DNA from: Protea cynaroides
Lineage: Eukaryota > Streptophyta > Magnoliopsida > Proteales > Proteaceae
Length of the DNA: 64,000 nucleotides
Reading direction: 5' to 3'
Assembly: GCA_028583415.1 (NCBI GenBank)
Contig: CM053269.1
Coordinates: 44,368,388-44,432,387 of the forward strand
A program made the translations under genes and the position numbers. A model generated the notes under the pieces. The model was not told the origin of the DNA, searched no databases, and saw nothing but the letters and a program-made list of their open reading frames with translations. The first letter of the stretch is position 1, and every line of letters starts with the position of its first letter. Below are positions 34,575-46,838 of this stretch, in pieces.

Positions 34575-35333
34575 GGGAAAATATCAGCCACACCCCTTGT
34601 ACTATGGCTTAATCTCACTCATCCGTCTTTTTTTCTCGATAATATCACTAACACACTTTACTTTTGAAAATATGGATCAATCAGACCCTTCCGTTAATTC
34701 ATGACCTTTAATCGATGATGTATCACTGTTTTAAATTCGTTAATGACAAAACTACCCATCTATATTTTACCTTTCTAATTTTACCCCATTTTCCCAAAAG
34801 GTAAACCGAATAGGGTTTCGCCATTTCACTTTTCACCATCATCGTCCAAGATTTTGACCGAAATCAGTAGCTGTGGCATGAGAAGGCAACCAGAATCAAT
34901 AGCCCCTAAGCCAAAAAGAACTCCTCAGACTTACCTCTTTAACCATCTAATGGCGTTACTGTCAAGACCTGCCGTGAACATGATTTCAGATGAAATCTTC
35001 ACCCGCAGAGGATGAAAAATCTCAATGATAAGAAAAGTAGCAAAAAGCTCATCACTCAAGAAAATAAAAAAGGAGAGGTATGTGATGGCGGTGGTGGTGT
35101 TGGGGGCAATTGGGTTGAAGGGGAGAGGCCATGGCCGAGATTTTGGGGGAAATAAAAAGGAAATATAAAAATAAAAATGTGAATGGTTTTAAGGTTAAAA
35201 TAGTCTTTTTAATTAATTTGTGAGTCTAAATAACGTCTGGGTGTCTTTAGAAAGCGTTAGTGATAACATTGCCAAAAAAAGACGAGTAAGTGAGATTAAA
35301 CAATACTCCATGGGGTGTGGCTGATATTTTTCC
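34575..35333. mobile_element. Mutator-like element with exact 9-bp target duplication TAGATAAAA
   Basis: 759 bp. Left terminus GGGAAAATATCAGCCACACC, right terminus read inwards GGAAAAATATCAGCCACACC, and inverted similarity continues for about 70 bp. Identical TAGATAAAA at 34566-34574 and 35334-35342. No transposase is present. The interior at 34870-35050 has no identifiable coding fragment. The termini are related to the elements at 29421, 40931 and 48620. Confidence 0.88.
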
Positions 35334-35342
35334 TAGATAAAA

Positions 35343-36640
35343 AGTATTTTGTATTAGATAATAATTATATTTCATACCAATTAAAAACTATACTGAACCG
35401 ATACAGTATTGATAAAACCTTTTTTTTCCCCTTGTACTAAACCACAGCTATATCAAATTACCGATACCATATTGATTGACACCCTTACATTACATTCACT
35501 ATCATGAATTCAAGAAAACAGAGTCATAGAGGCTCATCTCGTCAATCAACAACGAGTCTTGAGTCTTGAGTCTTGATTCTAACGCAACCTCCTTGTCTTG
35601 AAACCAGAGGAAAGAAGCTGAAAAAGAAAAGTCGCGAATGAATTGTTCAACGTGCTAGCTCGTAAGAGAGGGATAGATTCTTCCTTGGTGACAAAGGGGA
35701 GTTCTAGGAACAAATGTGCCTTCGGCATGAAAGGTAACTTGCGTTCAAATACTCGATGGTTCACGGAATGTATTGAGAATTTGTTCGAAAGTGAATGTCA
35801 ATGATTTTTCTTTCTTCCTTACAATAATGTTGATGTTTCTCATTAATTTCTTTTTTTCTTAGGCAATATGGCTTGTAAACTTACTGAAATTGGCACTTTG
35901 AAGTGTATGATTAACAAACTATGCAATATGAAAACCTGCTATAATAATACAGCCCTCTATTTTAGAAAACATGACCGGGGGTTTACTCTAATCAGCTTGG
36001 ATCAAGACCGATCCATTAATATTATCTCATATCAAACCGAACTGTTTATTAAACGTTTTAAACCGTTAAAGTCTTATTTGATAGGGCTTGGTTTGGCGTG
36101 TCGATGCGGGCTTGGGTTTGACATCCCTACTTGAAACCAAATATATATACCTTTCAAATGTATTTCAAACATTATGTAAATAATGATTATATTTGTATAA
36201 TTATATTGGGACAAGGTTGAGTTTTTTTTTGTTTTTTTTTTTATTTTTATTTTATTTGATGAACCTGCAACCAAATAGAGTTAGATAGATATTATAGATA
36301 TTAACCATATTTTATTTTTTGAGAAGAGATGACCTAGATAAAAGCAATGTGATACTTTGTAAAGGGGACCTTTGAGCATTATAGGGGGGTTTTTCTTCGT
36401 AGACATCGATCTCGTGATAATCCAATGAGTGTGTGGTAAAAGGAATCAGTGAAAAATGGAAAGACCCATTATAGAGATGTTGTTAACCCTAAGTTAATTC
36501 TATGGTTAGTTCTTATATTGCTTTACTAGTTTATTAAAAATAAAAAAAAATAAAAAATAAAAAAGCTTTGGTGGATATAAAGCACGAATTTACCCTTTTC
36601 AAGTTTTATTATCGCTCCCTCTCTCTATCACGCTATCATT
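35343..36640. other. Intergenic, no gene seen
   Basis: AT-rich with poly-T/poly-A tracts at 36225-36260 and 36535-36565. Open frames at 35579-35764 and 35868-36134 show no recognisable features. Confidence 0.35.
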
Positions 36641-36648
36641 TAGTTTCC

Positions 36649-36843
36649 TTACGCCTCTATTTCCTTAAGTATCTGCCCTTCTTCAATTGAAGAGATAGGA
36701 GTCCTGCCAGTAAGAACTCTCGATAAGGTGCCTTCATTTTCATGCTCAATATCCAATTTCAATGCGCTATCCCTATCGTCATGCAATTCAGTATTGTAGT
36801 CTTCGTGAGGGAATGAATTCAAGAGTGAATAGCTGCGGCACAT
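36649..36843 (-). other. Unassigned open frame with coding-like composition
   Basis: A 64-residue minus-strand frame, acidic and polar, containing EDYNTELHDDRDSALKLDIE and TPISSIEEGQILKEIEA before a stop. The composition (few Leu/Phe runs, many Asp/Glu) is unlike the junk frames around it. It may be a captured exon. I do not recognise the protein and find no splice partners. Confidence 0.25.
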
Positions 36844-37063
36844 AGGAAATACGGAATATGAAACTCAATTATGTATCACTCGAAAGGGTCTCGAAAAGGT
36901 TTGAAGTTGTCGGAACATTACTTTTCAAAATTAGGCCCAAACCAAAAACCAAAACTGAACTAGCTCTCGAAATCGAATCTTAATATCGGTATGTGTTTTT
37001 AAAGCCTAATAATAATAAAAAAACAAAATTGAATCTAACCAATTGATGATCCTAAACCAAACC

Positions 37064-37289
37064 AGATTCAAATCGTCTCCTGAGGGAGACACCCCCGTCA
37101 GATGGCTGACATGTGGCTTTCGGGAAAATCCGAGCCCCACGTCCAAGCCGACATCCAGCCGACAAGCTGAGCCGACAGGGGGTGTCGACTCGGACGTGTG
37201 GCTCGGATTTTCTCAAGAGCCACGTATCGATCATCCGACGAGGACGTCTCCCTCCTCCCTGAAGTACAGGGAGGAGACGATTCAGATCC
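37064..37289. repeat. Family A fold-back element, copy 7
   Basis: Left arm AGATTCAAATCGTCTCCTGA, right arm AGGGAGGAGACGATTCAGATCC. The interior CCGTCAGATGGCTGACATGTGG pairs loosely with CACGTATCGATCATCCGACG. The CGTCTCC variant of the terminal motif is shared with copies 8 and 9. Confidence 0.7.
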
Positions 37290-37477
37290 AATCTAATGGG
37301 TCTAATTAGAGATCAACTTACCAGCAATTCAGGCTTTCACCAACATTGAAAGACAATGATTATGCTAGCCCACCAAAAACGAAAACCTTAGTATCTGAAC
37401 GACTGAAATAATTGGATTCTCTCATTCATGAAAATGGGTCACGACTCACACTGTGGTTCTTCTATTTTAAACTTTCT

Positions 37478-37580
37478 TTGGTATGTATTATAGAATTAAT
37501 TATATAAATACATTATGAACATATGTAATTGTTTGGTATGATTTATGATATTTATTTATATTTAAATATTTAAAATAAAT
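37478..37580. repeat. Truncated copy of the 18136-18415 MITE
   Basis: TTCTTTGGTATGTATTATAG followed by the same AT-rich sequence as 18143-18235. The right half and right terminus are missing. Confidence 0.65.
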
Positions 37581-39200
37581 TGATGGACCCATGCATTAGG
37601 GCAGCATTTTTCTATGTATTTTTATGAATAAAATATTTTTTAATTACTATAATGGGTCCCATGAAAGGTACACATAAGTGAGGTGCCTACACTCCAAGCA
37701 GTGTTCTGATCTGTGAAGGAAGAGAATCACTATAACTCTCAATCAAGGTTCAAGTATCGACTTTTGACACCATATATATCATGCATATAAATCCTCTCCA
37801 ATTGGATTACATCGAAATGTGTGCCATGTGTATTCCAACCTTCCGATGTTCGATTAAACAATTAGATGGGTAGAGAGGATTTCTATCCATTTTCCATTTG
37901 GAACGATGGCCAGAAAATAGGACAGTGACACATGACTCAAATGATTAAAAATGGAAAATAAATAAAAGTTGGATTTGGATCAATATCAACAAATTTGATA
38001 CCAAACTATATTACCACTTGCTCACCCTGATGTGTTATTCCTTTTACTCTTTTGCCCCTTAACCATAAAAGACAAAGGACAAGTGGAAATAAAGTAACAA
38101 TTTCTTCCTAATTGGTCAAATGGTTGGTGTGGAAAAATAGAACCACAAACCCTAGATTTGTGGTTTATGATGCTTTCAAGCTTTCACATAGAAGGGATCA
38201 GACTGGTAACTTTGAGAGTGCCCTATTGTCGTAACCAGGCTTGGAGTAGGCACCCCTCTCGCATTTAAAATGCGAGCAATGACCACTCATCACATCCCCG
38301 TTACTGCCTGAAGGATCATGCCTGGCTTTGTTACTATCTCACCTATTTATTATGGTTGGGCCATCTCAACCCTTTCCTCCCTTACCGATGTGGGATTATT
38401 AATTACCCTCTTTTCATATCAGCTCTTCATCCCACTAGTTTCGCTTCCTTCAGTTCTGAAGATATCACGATCCGTAAATCACACGACTCTCCACCTTCCT
38501 ACCCACTGAGCTCTGCTTCGACTACATGCTTTGCCATGAGACTTGTGAGTCAGAACCTAGAAATACATCAGTATGTACACCGAGTGAACTACAACAGTTA
38601 GATCACGATTAGAGTCCCTCCAACGACAAGAGATGATTTAAACCCTTTGTATTCCCACCGACATTTAGTGCTGAATGAATTTTCTTGCTTCCTGCATCAT
38701 TATTATATATGAACGGTTCAAGATCTTCAAATAATTTGCCCTATGTCCCAATCAGATCAAAACCCACAACCAGTGTGTTGTTTTGGGGATCGGATCATCC
38801 AATCCTGTCTGATCCGGATCGGGCTTGGCATGGGCTGATCCAGTGCGTGTTGGCATGATTGGAAAAGTCAGGTTGAAAGGTGTTTAAGGCAATTTTAGGG
38901 AAGAAATGGGTTGATCCCAATCCAATGACCAGATCGTGTGTCCGACTACATGCACTTGAACCTTGCCCCCAATAATTCATATAAAAAAAATTCAATATTT
39001 ATTTTTAATAAATAAAAGAAAGGCGAAGTTCATTTTCTCTCTCCTTTACAGATTATTATATTTACCTTTTGAAAATAAATACTGGAAAAAAATTTCATAT
39101 GTAATTCTACATCCAAACAAACGGAGCTTATGGCACCATGTGGTACTGATTGCAATAAAATAAAGATAAAGGAATGTGGCAAAGATTGCTATAAAATAAA
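37581..39200. other. Intergenic with one small fold-back, no gene seen
   Basis: AAATCCTCTCCAATTGGATT at 37790 pairs partly with AGAGAGGATTTCTATCC at 37872-37888, a further possible family A relative. A block at 38220-38600 of different composition contains ACCGATGTGGGATTATTAAT, a phrase seen in some plant LTRs, but no TG...CA borders with target duplication were found. Confidence 0.35.
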
Positions 39201-39344
39201 GATTTTTTTTTTAGGTAAATTTATAATGTATTCAGAAAATATGCCATTTACATCATGAACACCAGAAAAATCCAATTCACAAATACCAATTAACCAGACA
39301 GAAGTAGCATCCCAAAATTGCAAACCCGAACAAGATAAAGATTT

Positions 39345-40831
39345 TTAGGCCGGATCATGAGCCACCGAGTTCGCCTGCCGAGATACAAAACCAACAGAAA
39401 TTCCACCACCTGAATCCATATACTTGATAATATCCTGAATAACCAAAATTAAATACACATCCATAGAGGATTGTTGCCCATAAATAAATTTCACCACTGT
39501 TAAATTATCAGATTCCACCTGTACTGATGAGGTGTAGTCTTTAGAAGCCGCCATTACCAAGGCATGACGAATAGTAAGAGCTTCCCCAACCTCGATCATC
39601 AAAAAACACAAATCTTCTACTGCTGCAAATAGCGAAACACCACAATAATCTCTGCAAACAAAACCAACTCCACTACTACTATGTGAAGCATCCATGGATA
39701 AAGCTGCATCAGTATTAATTTTAACTACACTAAGAGGCGGGGGAGACCAAGATGACACTGCCATCTCATAAGGCTGCAGTACTGCATTATCCATTAAAGA
39801 ATCCAACTTATGAGCGCGATAAAATTCTCCAAATCTTTGCTCAGCATAATGAATGACCTCCAAGGGTGTTAATAATCGGTCCTCAAATTACAATTGACTA
39901 CGGGAATACCATAAGGCCCAACAAATAACAGCCAAGCAGGAAAAAAATTAAACAATTTACTCATAGATTTGGGCAAATCAGCAGTACGTCGACTGAAGGG
40001 AACATCCACTGAGCAAAGGAAATTGAAGCATCTGATGGTGTAAGAACAGACAATTGGGAGCCCAGCCACGCAGCTTTAGCAAAAGGACAATGAATCAAGA
40101 GGTGATTTGTTGTCTCAGGAGCCTCCCCACAACGTTTACAAATGATATCAATCGAACTACCGCGACTGGCCAGGGCCACACGAGTCGAACTGACAGCCTG
40201 ATCAACACAGCAGCGCCACAAAAAGTGCTTGATTTTTGGCACTGTTTTGCACTTCCAAATGGTTCTCCAAATTAACTACAGTAGGAACCAAAGCCCAAGA
40301 AGGAGGTTTATCATCAAAGGAAGACAACAACAAGTGACGAAATAGAAATGTAAGATCGAGAAGCCCCCCCAAATTTGATAATCTTCTGTATGTCCCAACG
40401 TACGTCAAGGGCATCCGACGGATAGCTGCTAATACTTCATGGGGCCTAAATAAGGCATTTAACACTTCCAATTTCCATGACAAGACATGTGCCCACAAAA
40501 TAAAAATAATAGGGGATATAGGGTCCCCTTGATGGATTCCTCTTGAGGGAATAAAAGAACCCCTTTCAGCCCCAATAATGATCAATGTGTACGACACAGA
40601 GCATATGCATCGCATAACCATTGAAACCCAAGCTGGAGCAAAATCGAATCTTCGAAGTATTTGATCAATAAACATCCACTCCAATCGATCATAGGCCTTC
40701 TGTAGATCCAGTTTTAAAGCTAAAAATTTAGCATATGCATCACATAACCAATAAAGATAAGGGAAGTGATAATTTTTAATTCTAAAAAAAAAGATTTTTA
40801 TAATCTTCATCTCCCAGGACAATAAATTCAA
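39345..40831 (-). mobile_element. Decayed LINE (non-LTR retrotransposon) with RT, zf-RVT and RNase H remnants
   Basis: Three minus-strand segments in different frames follow the order of plant LINE ORF2. Reverse transcriptase: 40720-40300, with LALKLDLQKAYDRLEW and GIHQGDPISPIIFIL. Zinc-binding RT-associated segment: 40242-39961, with IKHFLWRCCVDQA and ICKRCGEAPETTNHLLIHCP. RNase H: 39760-39345, with VVKINTDAALSMDA and the later VGFVSRQANSVAHDPA. The catalytic YADD block and much of the thumb are deleted, and a frameshift near 40235 separates RT from the zinc segment. A T-run near 39201 could be the reversed poly-A tail. It is non-functional. Confidence 0.85.
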
Positions 40832-40930
40832 ATTATTTTAAATTCAATTAGTAAATTAAGGATATGCCTTCACGAGGCAAATAAAATGAAAGGAAATGAA
40901 ATCGAATCAATATCAAACTAGGATTTTTTT

Positions 40931-42791
40931 AAGGAAAAATTTCACGTACATCCCAAGAAGTATTAGTAACATCATCTTCCATCCACAGGTTTGGAAAATC
41001 ATCAACTACTATCCATAATTTTTACACTGTTAATCAAAGAGGCCCACCCCGTTAACAGAGTTCCGTTAGATGCTGATATCAATTGAAATGGAACTTTCAT
41101 GGACAATACTACCCTTAGAATAAAGGTAAAAGACCATTTTACCCTTCTTTGTTCTTCTTTTCCTAGTTTCGATTTAACGATTGTTCTTTCAAGGAATCAA
41201 AGAATGCATTTCTAAATCCCTTTACAACACACAGTTTTTCCCATCACCATGCTCATGAGACAGATACAGAGCTCAGAGCGCACATTGTGATCAAAACCCA
41301 AATACAGATCACCTTGAATCCAGTGATGAAGGTTCCACAAATAGCACAAAATGGGAAGGGCCCACCTCTTGAAGAAACCTCGAGTGCCACTCTGAACCAC
41401 CACATTATTGGGTTGGTGTCTTGTATTCTGTGGGATCCATAAATTATGAGGTAGTATTTGTATTAGGGTATGAGTCTATTACATGTACGGGGATAAACTT
41501 ATAATTGTGGTGGGATTAGGGTTTCTAGGTTTCCTTATAAATTGTCTCTGTGTAGGAAAATAAAAAAAAAACTGTAAGGGCTGTCAGAGGATTCTCCTTT
41601 GACAGTGGAGAGCTGAAGGCGCTGTAAGGCTGGCAGATGAGATAAGTCTGTCAGGTAGAGAATTCTATAGGTTGTTATTCTATAGACTGTTCTTGGGAAT
41701 AGAAGAAAATCACTCTTTTCTCTGGTGGACGTAGACATCCCACGATGGGATGTTGAACTACATTAATTCTTTGCGTTTTTTTCTTGTTTGCGTCTCCCAA
41801 TCCTAACACACACTTCACCCCCCTTTAAGGAACGAAAGTAGGAAGTGAGGAAGAGGTGGTCACAAATCCTGTCCAGGTGATGTTGTTATGGGATCTTCTA
41901 GAAGACCCTGTGATATCGGTCACGAGCTTGAGTACAACCGATGTTGGAACTGTTCTCTCTCAATTCAAGTGTTTGCCTTGGAGAGTACAAACATGGCTAC
42001 CAGTAGCACTGTGAGCTTGAATTATTAGTTGGTTTCGTCTCAAAAGCATCAACTTGTTCGCTTAATTGCAAATTTCTTGCTTTCTTCTTCTTCTCTTTGT
42101 TTAACGCTTTCTCTATTCCGCATAGATTGTTGTATCGAAGCAGACAACATGGATTTCTTGAATTGGATTTGGTTTTGGGGAGCTAGGTGGAGCAGCATAT
42201 CTCCTCCATGGACGAGACTCGTATCATAGCCCTCGTGGATGTTCTCGACCTGGTAAATTTGTGTTTTGAGTTCCTCTTCATGTATTTTTTTTCATCGAAC
42301 CTTTATATAGCCGTAATTGATACTCTAGAATTTTCCTTTTGTCGAGTTGGAACTGTTCTGAGAATATTATACTTGCGAAGAAACCTGGAGTATGTTATAA
42401 TGCTATAAAACCCCGAATCCCCCATCAAAATAGTGCAAGATTTTCTAAAACCGACCAGTCCTTGCTACGCACTGTGAGGAAACTCTAATGGTTTAACCAT
42501 ATTATCGATGGAGGAGAGAGGAAAGAGAGGGGAGAACGTTGAGGAGACTCTGGGTTTGGGTGAGAATGAAAAGGAAAGAGAGAAAAAGTAAATGTAAGGT
42601 TCATTACAAGGTCAAACTAGTAATTCTATTTAATTATTAAAATTTTCAATTTATAATATGAAGGGTAAAACTGTATATCAACAATTTAAGTGATTTTCGT
42701 CAGTTAAGTGCGTACGATTGATGATTTTCCAAACCTGTGAGTGGTAGATGATGTTAGCAATATTTCTTGAGGTGTATGTGGAATTTTTCTC
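40931..42791. mobile_element. Mutator-like element with nested solo LTR
   Basis: Left terminus AGGAAAAATTTCACGTACAT, right terminus read inwards GAGAAAAATTCCACATACAC. Inverted similarity continues about 100 bp (TTTGGAAAATCATCAACTAC with TTGATGATTTTCCAAAC). The flanks are T-rich (TTTTTTTA both sides), so the duplication is not firm. Inside lie a solo LTR (41409-41808), a minus-strand open frame at 41403-41212 (WALPILCYLWNLHHWIQGDL, possibly a captured exon, protein not recognised) and noncoding DNA. Confidence 0.65.
41409..41808. mobile_element. Diverged solo LTR related to 4992-5325
   Basis: About 400 bp sharing TTGTATTCTGTG, ATTTGTATTAGGGTATGAGT, CTATTACATGTA and AGGGTTTCTAGG-type phrases with the solo LTR at 4992-5325, and ending CTAACA. 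The left end has lost the TGTTAG form and no target duplication is visible. It is nested within the Mutator-like element. Confidence 0.65.
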
Positions 42792-45250
42792 TTTTTTTTA
42801 TTTATTAAAGTATGGTATAATTATTTTTTTTTTTTTGTTAGAAGGTATAACTAACTTCATAACATACTAGATTTGTGTATTAAATTTCAATTTACTGTAT
42901 GTTCCTACTGAGGGTGGTCTACGATCAATTGGAACCAGGTCCACACATATCTGGAGGACAATCTCCTCCGGAACCTTGAGACCAATAAAAATAAATTTTA
43001 CATCTAAAAATTATATTTTCTAAATATGATGAGAATTTTAAATAGTTACACAATCATGTTACAAAACTTTCATTTTGTTTTTTTCAAAAGTGATTTCATT
43101 TTCCTTTACTTACATCCAAACGGAGCCGTTATTATAGAATCATGATACATTAATTACAAAAAATTCCTTTTGCTTTTCTCAAAACCAATTTCTTTTTTTT
43201 TTCTTTTTTTTTCCTTTTTTTTTTTTTGGTAAGATTTTTAAAACCAATTTCACTTCTATGTAAAATGTGGGAAAAAGAAAAATGCCTTATAAAATAGGGT
43301 TTTCCTTTGTTTTAACATAAAAACAATGAAGACATTGAAAAAATAAAAAAACTTATATGAAGGCGTGCTTGTTCTATTTAAAAAATTTTGTACAAATGAT
43401 ATTTTATATGAATTTTTTTTACTTTTTCAATATCTTTCTACACATTTTATTGTAAAATAAATAATACAAATTCTTATCTTTACAACTGGGTTACATAAGG
43501 AAGGAAAAGTTAATATATACATCCTTCAAGAGTTCTCTTTCTTGATGATATCTCCCAACAAATGGCAATTTTACGTGTAAACTTTGTTGGACAGAGATCG
43601 TCTTCTATCGTTCCACTTCCATTGGATAGGCTCGATGCATCGGGCTACATGCTGACCATCCTAATCTGACTGGAGCTACCGGACGATAGAAAACGATCCC
43701 GGTCCGAATTTGTTATTAGAGGGACCTTTTCCATTGTAAGTTGTGATCATTCTTTGAAATCATGAAATGTTGGGCATCTAGCATGTTACTAAAAAATCAT
43801 AGTCCCTTACGTAACTGAGTTGATTTTGGAATATAAATGGAATGAACTTCAACTTTCCTTGGGACCTACCTATCTTAAAAAAAAACTTGGGTGGGTTCCG
43901 TCAATGACAATCCCGCCCTCTTATATATTGGATACACGATGATCAAATCCAAAAAAGGAAGAAAAAGCGAAAAAAAAATATTAACAACGGTTGACCTAGT
44001 GAAAGATCATAGTCGTTTTAGAACTTTGAAGTGAGAGGCCAAGGTTTTAGCAATCGGTATCAGATAGATTGATTTGTAAGTACTAGTATCGACCTTGGTA
44101 GAAACTGATTTACCCTTTTTTTGGAGATTTGTCAGGATACTGGATCTTGGACTGAATCGGCCAATTTGCCCTTTTTGTTTTTTCATGACACATATCAACG
44201 ATCCGATGTATCGATTGCCATGTATCAACCATATACGCTTAAATTTTTTTTTTTATATGAAAAGAAAAAGAAAAACAATTCAAAGTGATCCTTTGGTCCG
44301 ATCTCAAAATGTTGAAAATCGATACAAACTAGACCGATACTCGTTGACTTCGATAGATCAGGATTGGAACAATATTGGGCAGGACCGATGTCAATGACTA
44401 ATATACCCTTTATGTTTCAGTAAGCAAGAATGCAATTAAATAGCAGCCTCATGGAGCTTGGAGAAGAGATGGACTTCCCCCCTAGTAGACTTTGATATCT
44501 TCCGATATCAGGAGTAGGAATTCCGTGCATCTTAAAATGACATTAAGATTTGGGTTGAAAATTTTCGGGAAATCTTATTGAAGACTTGAGAATTGAAAAT
44601 TGACTTTCATCGCAGGGATATATGTGTAATTTGCATGATTGTTGGTGGGTGTATGTCATAGATGATTCTCTATCTTTGTCATCGTGATTGTTATTTCAAG
44701 GCGAAAAAAATGATGATTTGACAATCTGATCATTACATCATTAGTGGACCTGGGAGATTCCAACATAGATATATAAGTTTAACAAAGTTTTTTCAACCAT
44801 ATGATTCATCATGTATAATTTTTTTTCTTTATTTTTTAATATTTTTTTTAGATTTTTCAATCGTTATTATTGAGTTATGTCATGTATCCCTAAATTTCAA
44901 AAGATGAATCGATAGCCGATAGAGGCGTCCGGATTTGAAAGAGAGGAAAATTTTTTTAGAGGAAAGTACACATGGACAGTATGTATTTTCCTTATCCCTA
45001 AATTTATATTCAAATGTATTGACTTTTTCCTTCACCAAAGACCAAAGTAGCCACATAAAAAAATAAAAAAAAATTCATCAAGCTCAAAAGGGTTTTTTCT
45101 TATTGACACAAGACTTTGGTGTCTGTTAGATCGATGCAAAACCCTCTTCTATTTACGAAATTCTAATCTTATTCCTTATTTATGAAATCCCATTATATTC
45201 GTTATTTACAAATTATCCATAATACCCCCCTTTTCAACACCCTTAATTTC
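42792..45250. other. Intergenic; small fold-back at 43593-43701, no gene
   Basis: AT-rich with many poly-T runs (43190-43230, 44250). A fold-back at about 43593-43701 pairs GATCGTCTTCTATCGTTCC with GGACGATAGAAAACGATC. ATCGATA-type repeat sequence occurs at 44045-44400. No coding region is supported. Confidence 0.4.
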
Positions 45251-45252
45251 CA

Positions 45253-45395
45253 CGGATCCAAATCCTCTCCTACGGCAGGAGGGTCTTACGGCTGATCCAA
45301 GGGGTTGGAGATCAGTTAGCCCACTTACCAATACATGGGGAGATGGTCTGGCTGAAATCCCGCCCTTGGCAGGCGACAAATCGACAAGAGACGAT
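45253..45395. repeat. Family A-related fragment, copy 8
   Basis: Begins GGATCCAAATCCTCTCCTAC and ends AGAGACGATTTGATT. The interior phrase GGCTGATCCAAGGGGTTGG resembles GGCTAATCCAAGGGTTTGGG at 56742-56761. The arms pair poorly, so it is probably a rearranged copy. Confidence 0.45.
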
Positions 45396-46216
45396 TTGAT
45401 TGCAATTTCCAGACTCTTTTGGAATCAGTATCAATGCTCATTGGCACTTGGCCAGTGTCGTGAAGGAAGACCTGTTAGAAAAACCCTATGCTAAATTGTA
45501 TACAATTTCGTTTTGCCTAGTGTTGTCAAAATGGAAGCTACTTAGACCGTTGAAGGAGATTGGTTCCAAGCTAGGGCTTGTGTATTCAAGCTTCCTAGAA
45601 CTTCCAGGATAATGGGCTTGAAAAGGACTACTTAGGGTTTTTTTTAGGCAAAATAGTCTTGTTTTAGGTATCAATATCATATGGGTTGTATCAATCGATT
45701 CATATCGGTATCAGCCATTATCAATATAGTATCGTTTTATTGAATCGATGTGGGAAGTGGGAACTAATACTTGGCCTATATGGACCGATATATTACTGAT
45801 ATTTATCGATCCTAAAAAGTATATTAAATTAACATATGACCGATGCATGGCCGATACCCAATACTAGTTCACATAGAACCCCATAGAAATTTAACCAACA
45901 AATATACCCTTACAAACATTTGGAAGGAAAGAGGACTCACCAACCAAAAATTGAAAATTAAAAGAAAGAGAGGTAAAGGAAGGGAAATCAACCGAGACCC
46001 CGTTAGTAGCGGCGAGCGAGAGCGGATTGGGGGTTTTGTAAAATTTGATTCAATTGTATTTTAATATTTGATACGATTAATTGGTGAAATTACCATACCA
46101 TCCTTCCATGTGACACGATAAGGTGTGCTAACTCCTTCCGTGTGAATTGTGCAAAGAACATTTTCCTTAAGACCACCCCCTTTTCCTTTTCCTTTATCCA
46201 TGATTTTGAGTTTGGA
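45396..46216. other. Intergenic, no gene seen
   Basis: Contains an ATCGATA-type repeat at 45665-45850. Short open frames show no features. Confidence 0.35.
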
Positions 46217-46343
46217 TGAGATCGTCTGCATTAATCCTGTGGAGCAGACTCGATCCTGAGTATTGGGAGGGCAGCAGAACACACGACCGATGTCCTCTCA
46301 ATGCTCAGGATCGCCTCTGCTAGTGCAGCAGAGGATCTTTCTC
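46217..46343. repeat. Family B short repeat, reverse copy
   Basis: GATGAGATCGTCTGCATTAA to GCAGCAGAGGATCTTTCTC. Its reverse complement matches 34024-34156, including CGATCCTGAGCATTGAGAGG. Partial internal inverted symmetry (AGGATCG near both ends). Confidence 0.7.
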
Positions 46344-46838
46344 ACATGGAACTGTGGGAATCCCAGTGTTGGAATCTTCATCACTGTGTTTTTTCCTTGT
46401 GGAAAGTTTTAATTGAAACTGAAAATCTGACTGTTCGTCATTCTTTGATTATTCTTCACAAATGAAAGATTAAAAAATGACGAGAGTCTGGATGATTGGA
46501 TCCTCAAGAACATGTCCAATGAGATTCAAACACATCACCAGATTCAAAAGCTGAAAATTGGAGAGAGAACTAAACTATCTCGTCATTAAATTGAAGCATT
46601 CATCAATTTAGAGTACCAATATCGTTTATCGAAACCGATAATGTACCGGTAACATGACATTTACACTGAAACCGATATGTTTATTCATCGGTAAGATAAT
46701 ACTGACAAAAAATGACACCATTTATGTAATCGAACGGTAGGATATTGTACTGATTTATCACCGGTACAAAACCCATTACATATCGAACAATACCCTGTAA
46801 TCCCGCTACTTAAATACTTAACCATAAATGGCTTAATC

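Noticed and set aside
38220..38600. Possible solo LTR containing ACCGATGTGGGATTATTAAT
   Set aside because: No TG...CA borders with matching target duplication could be found.
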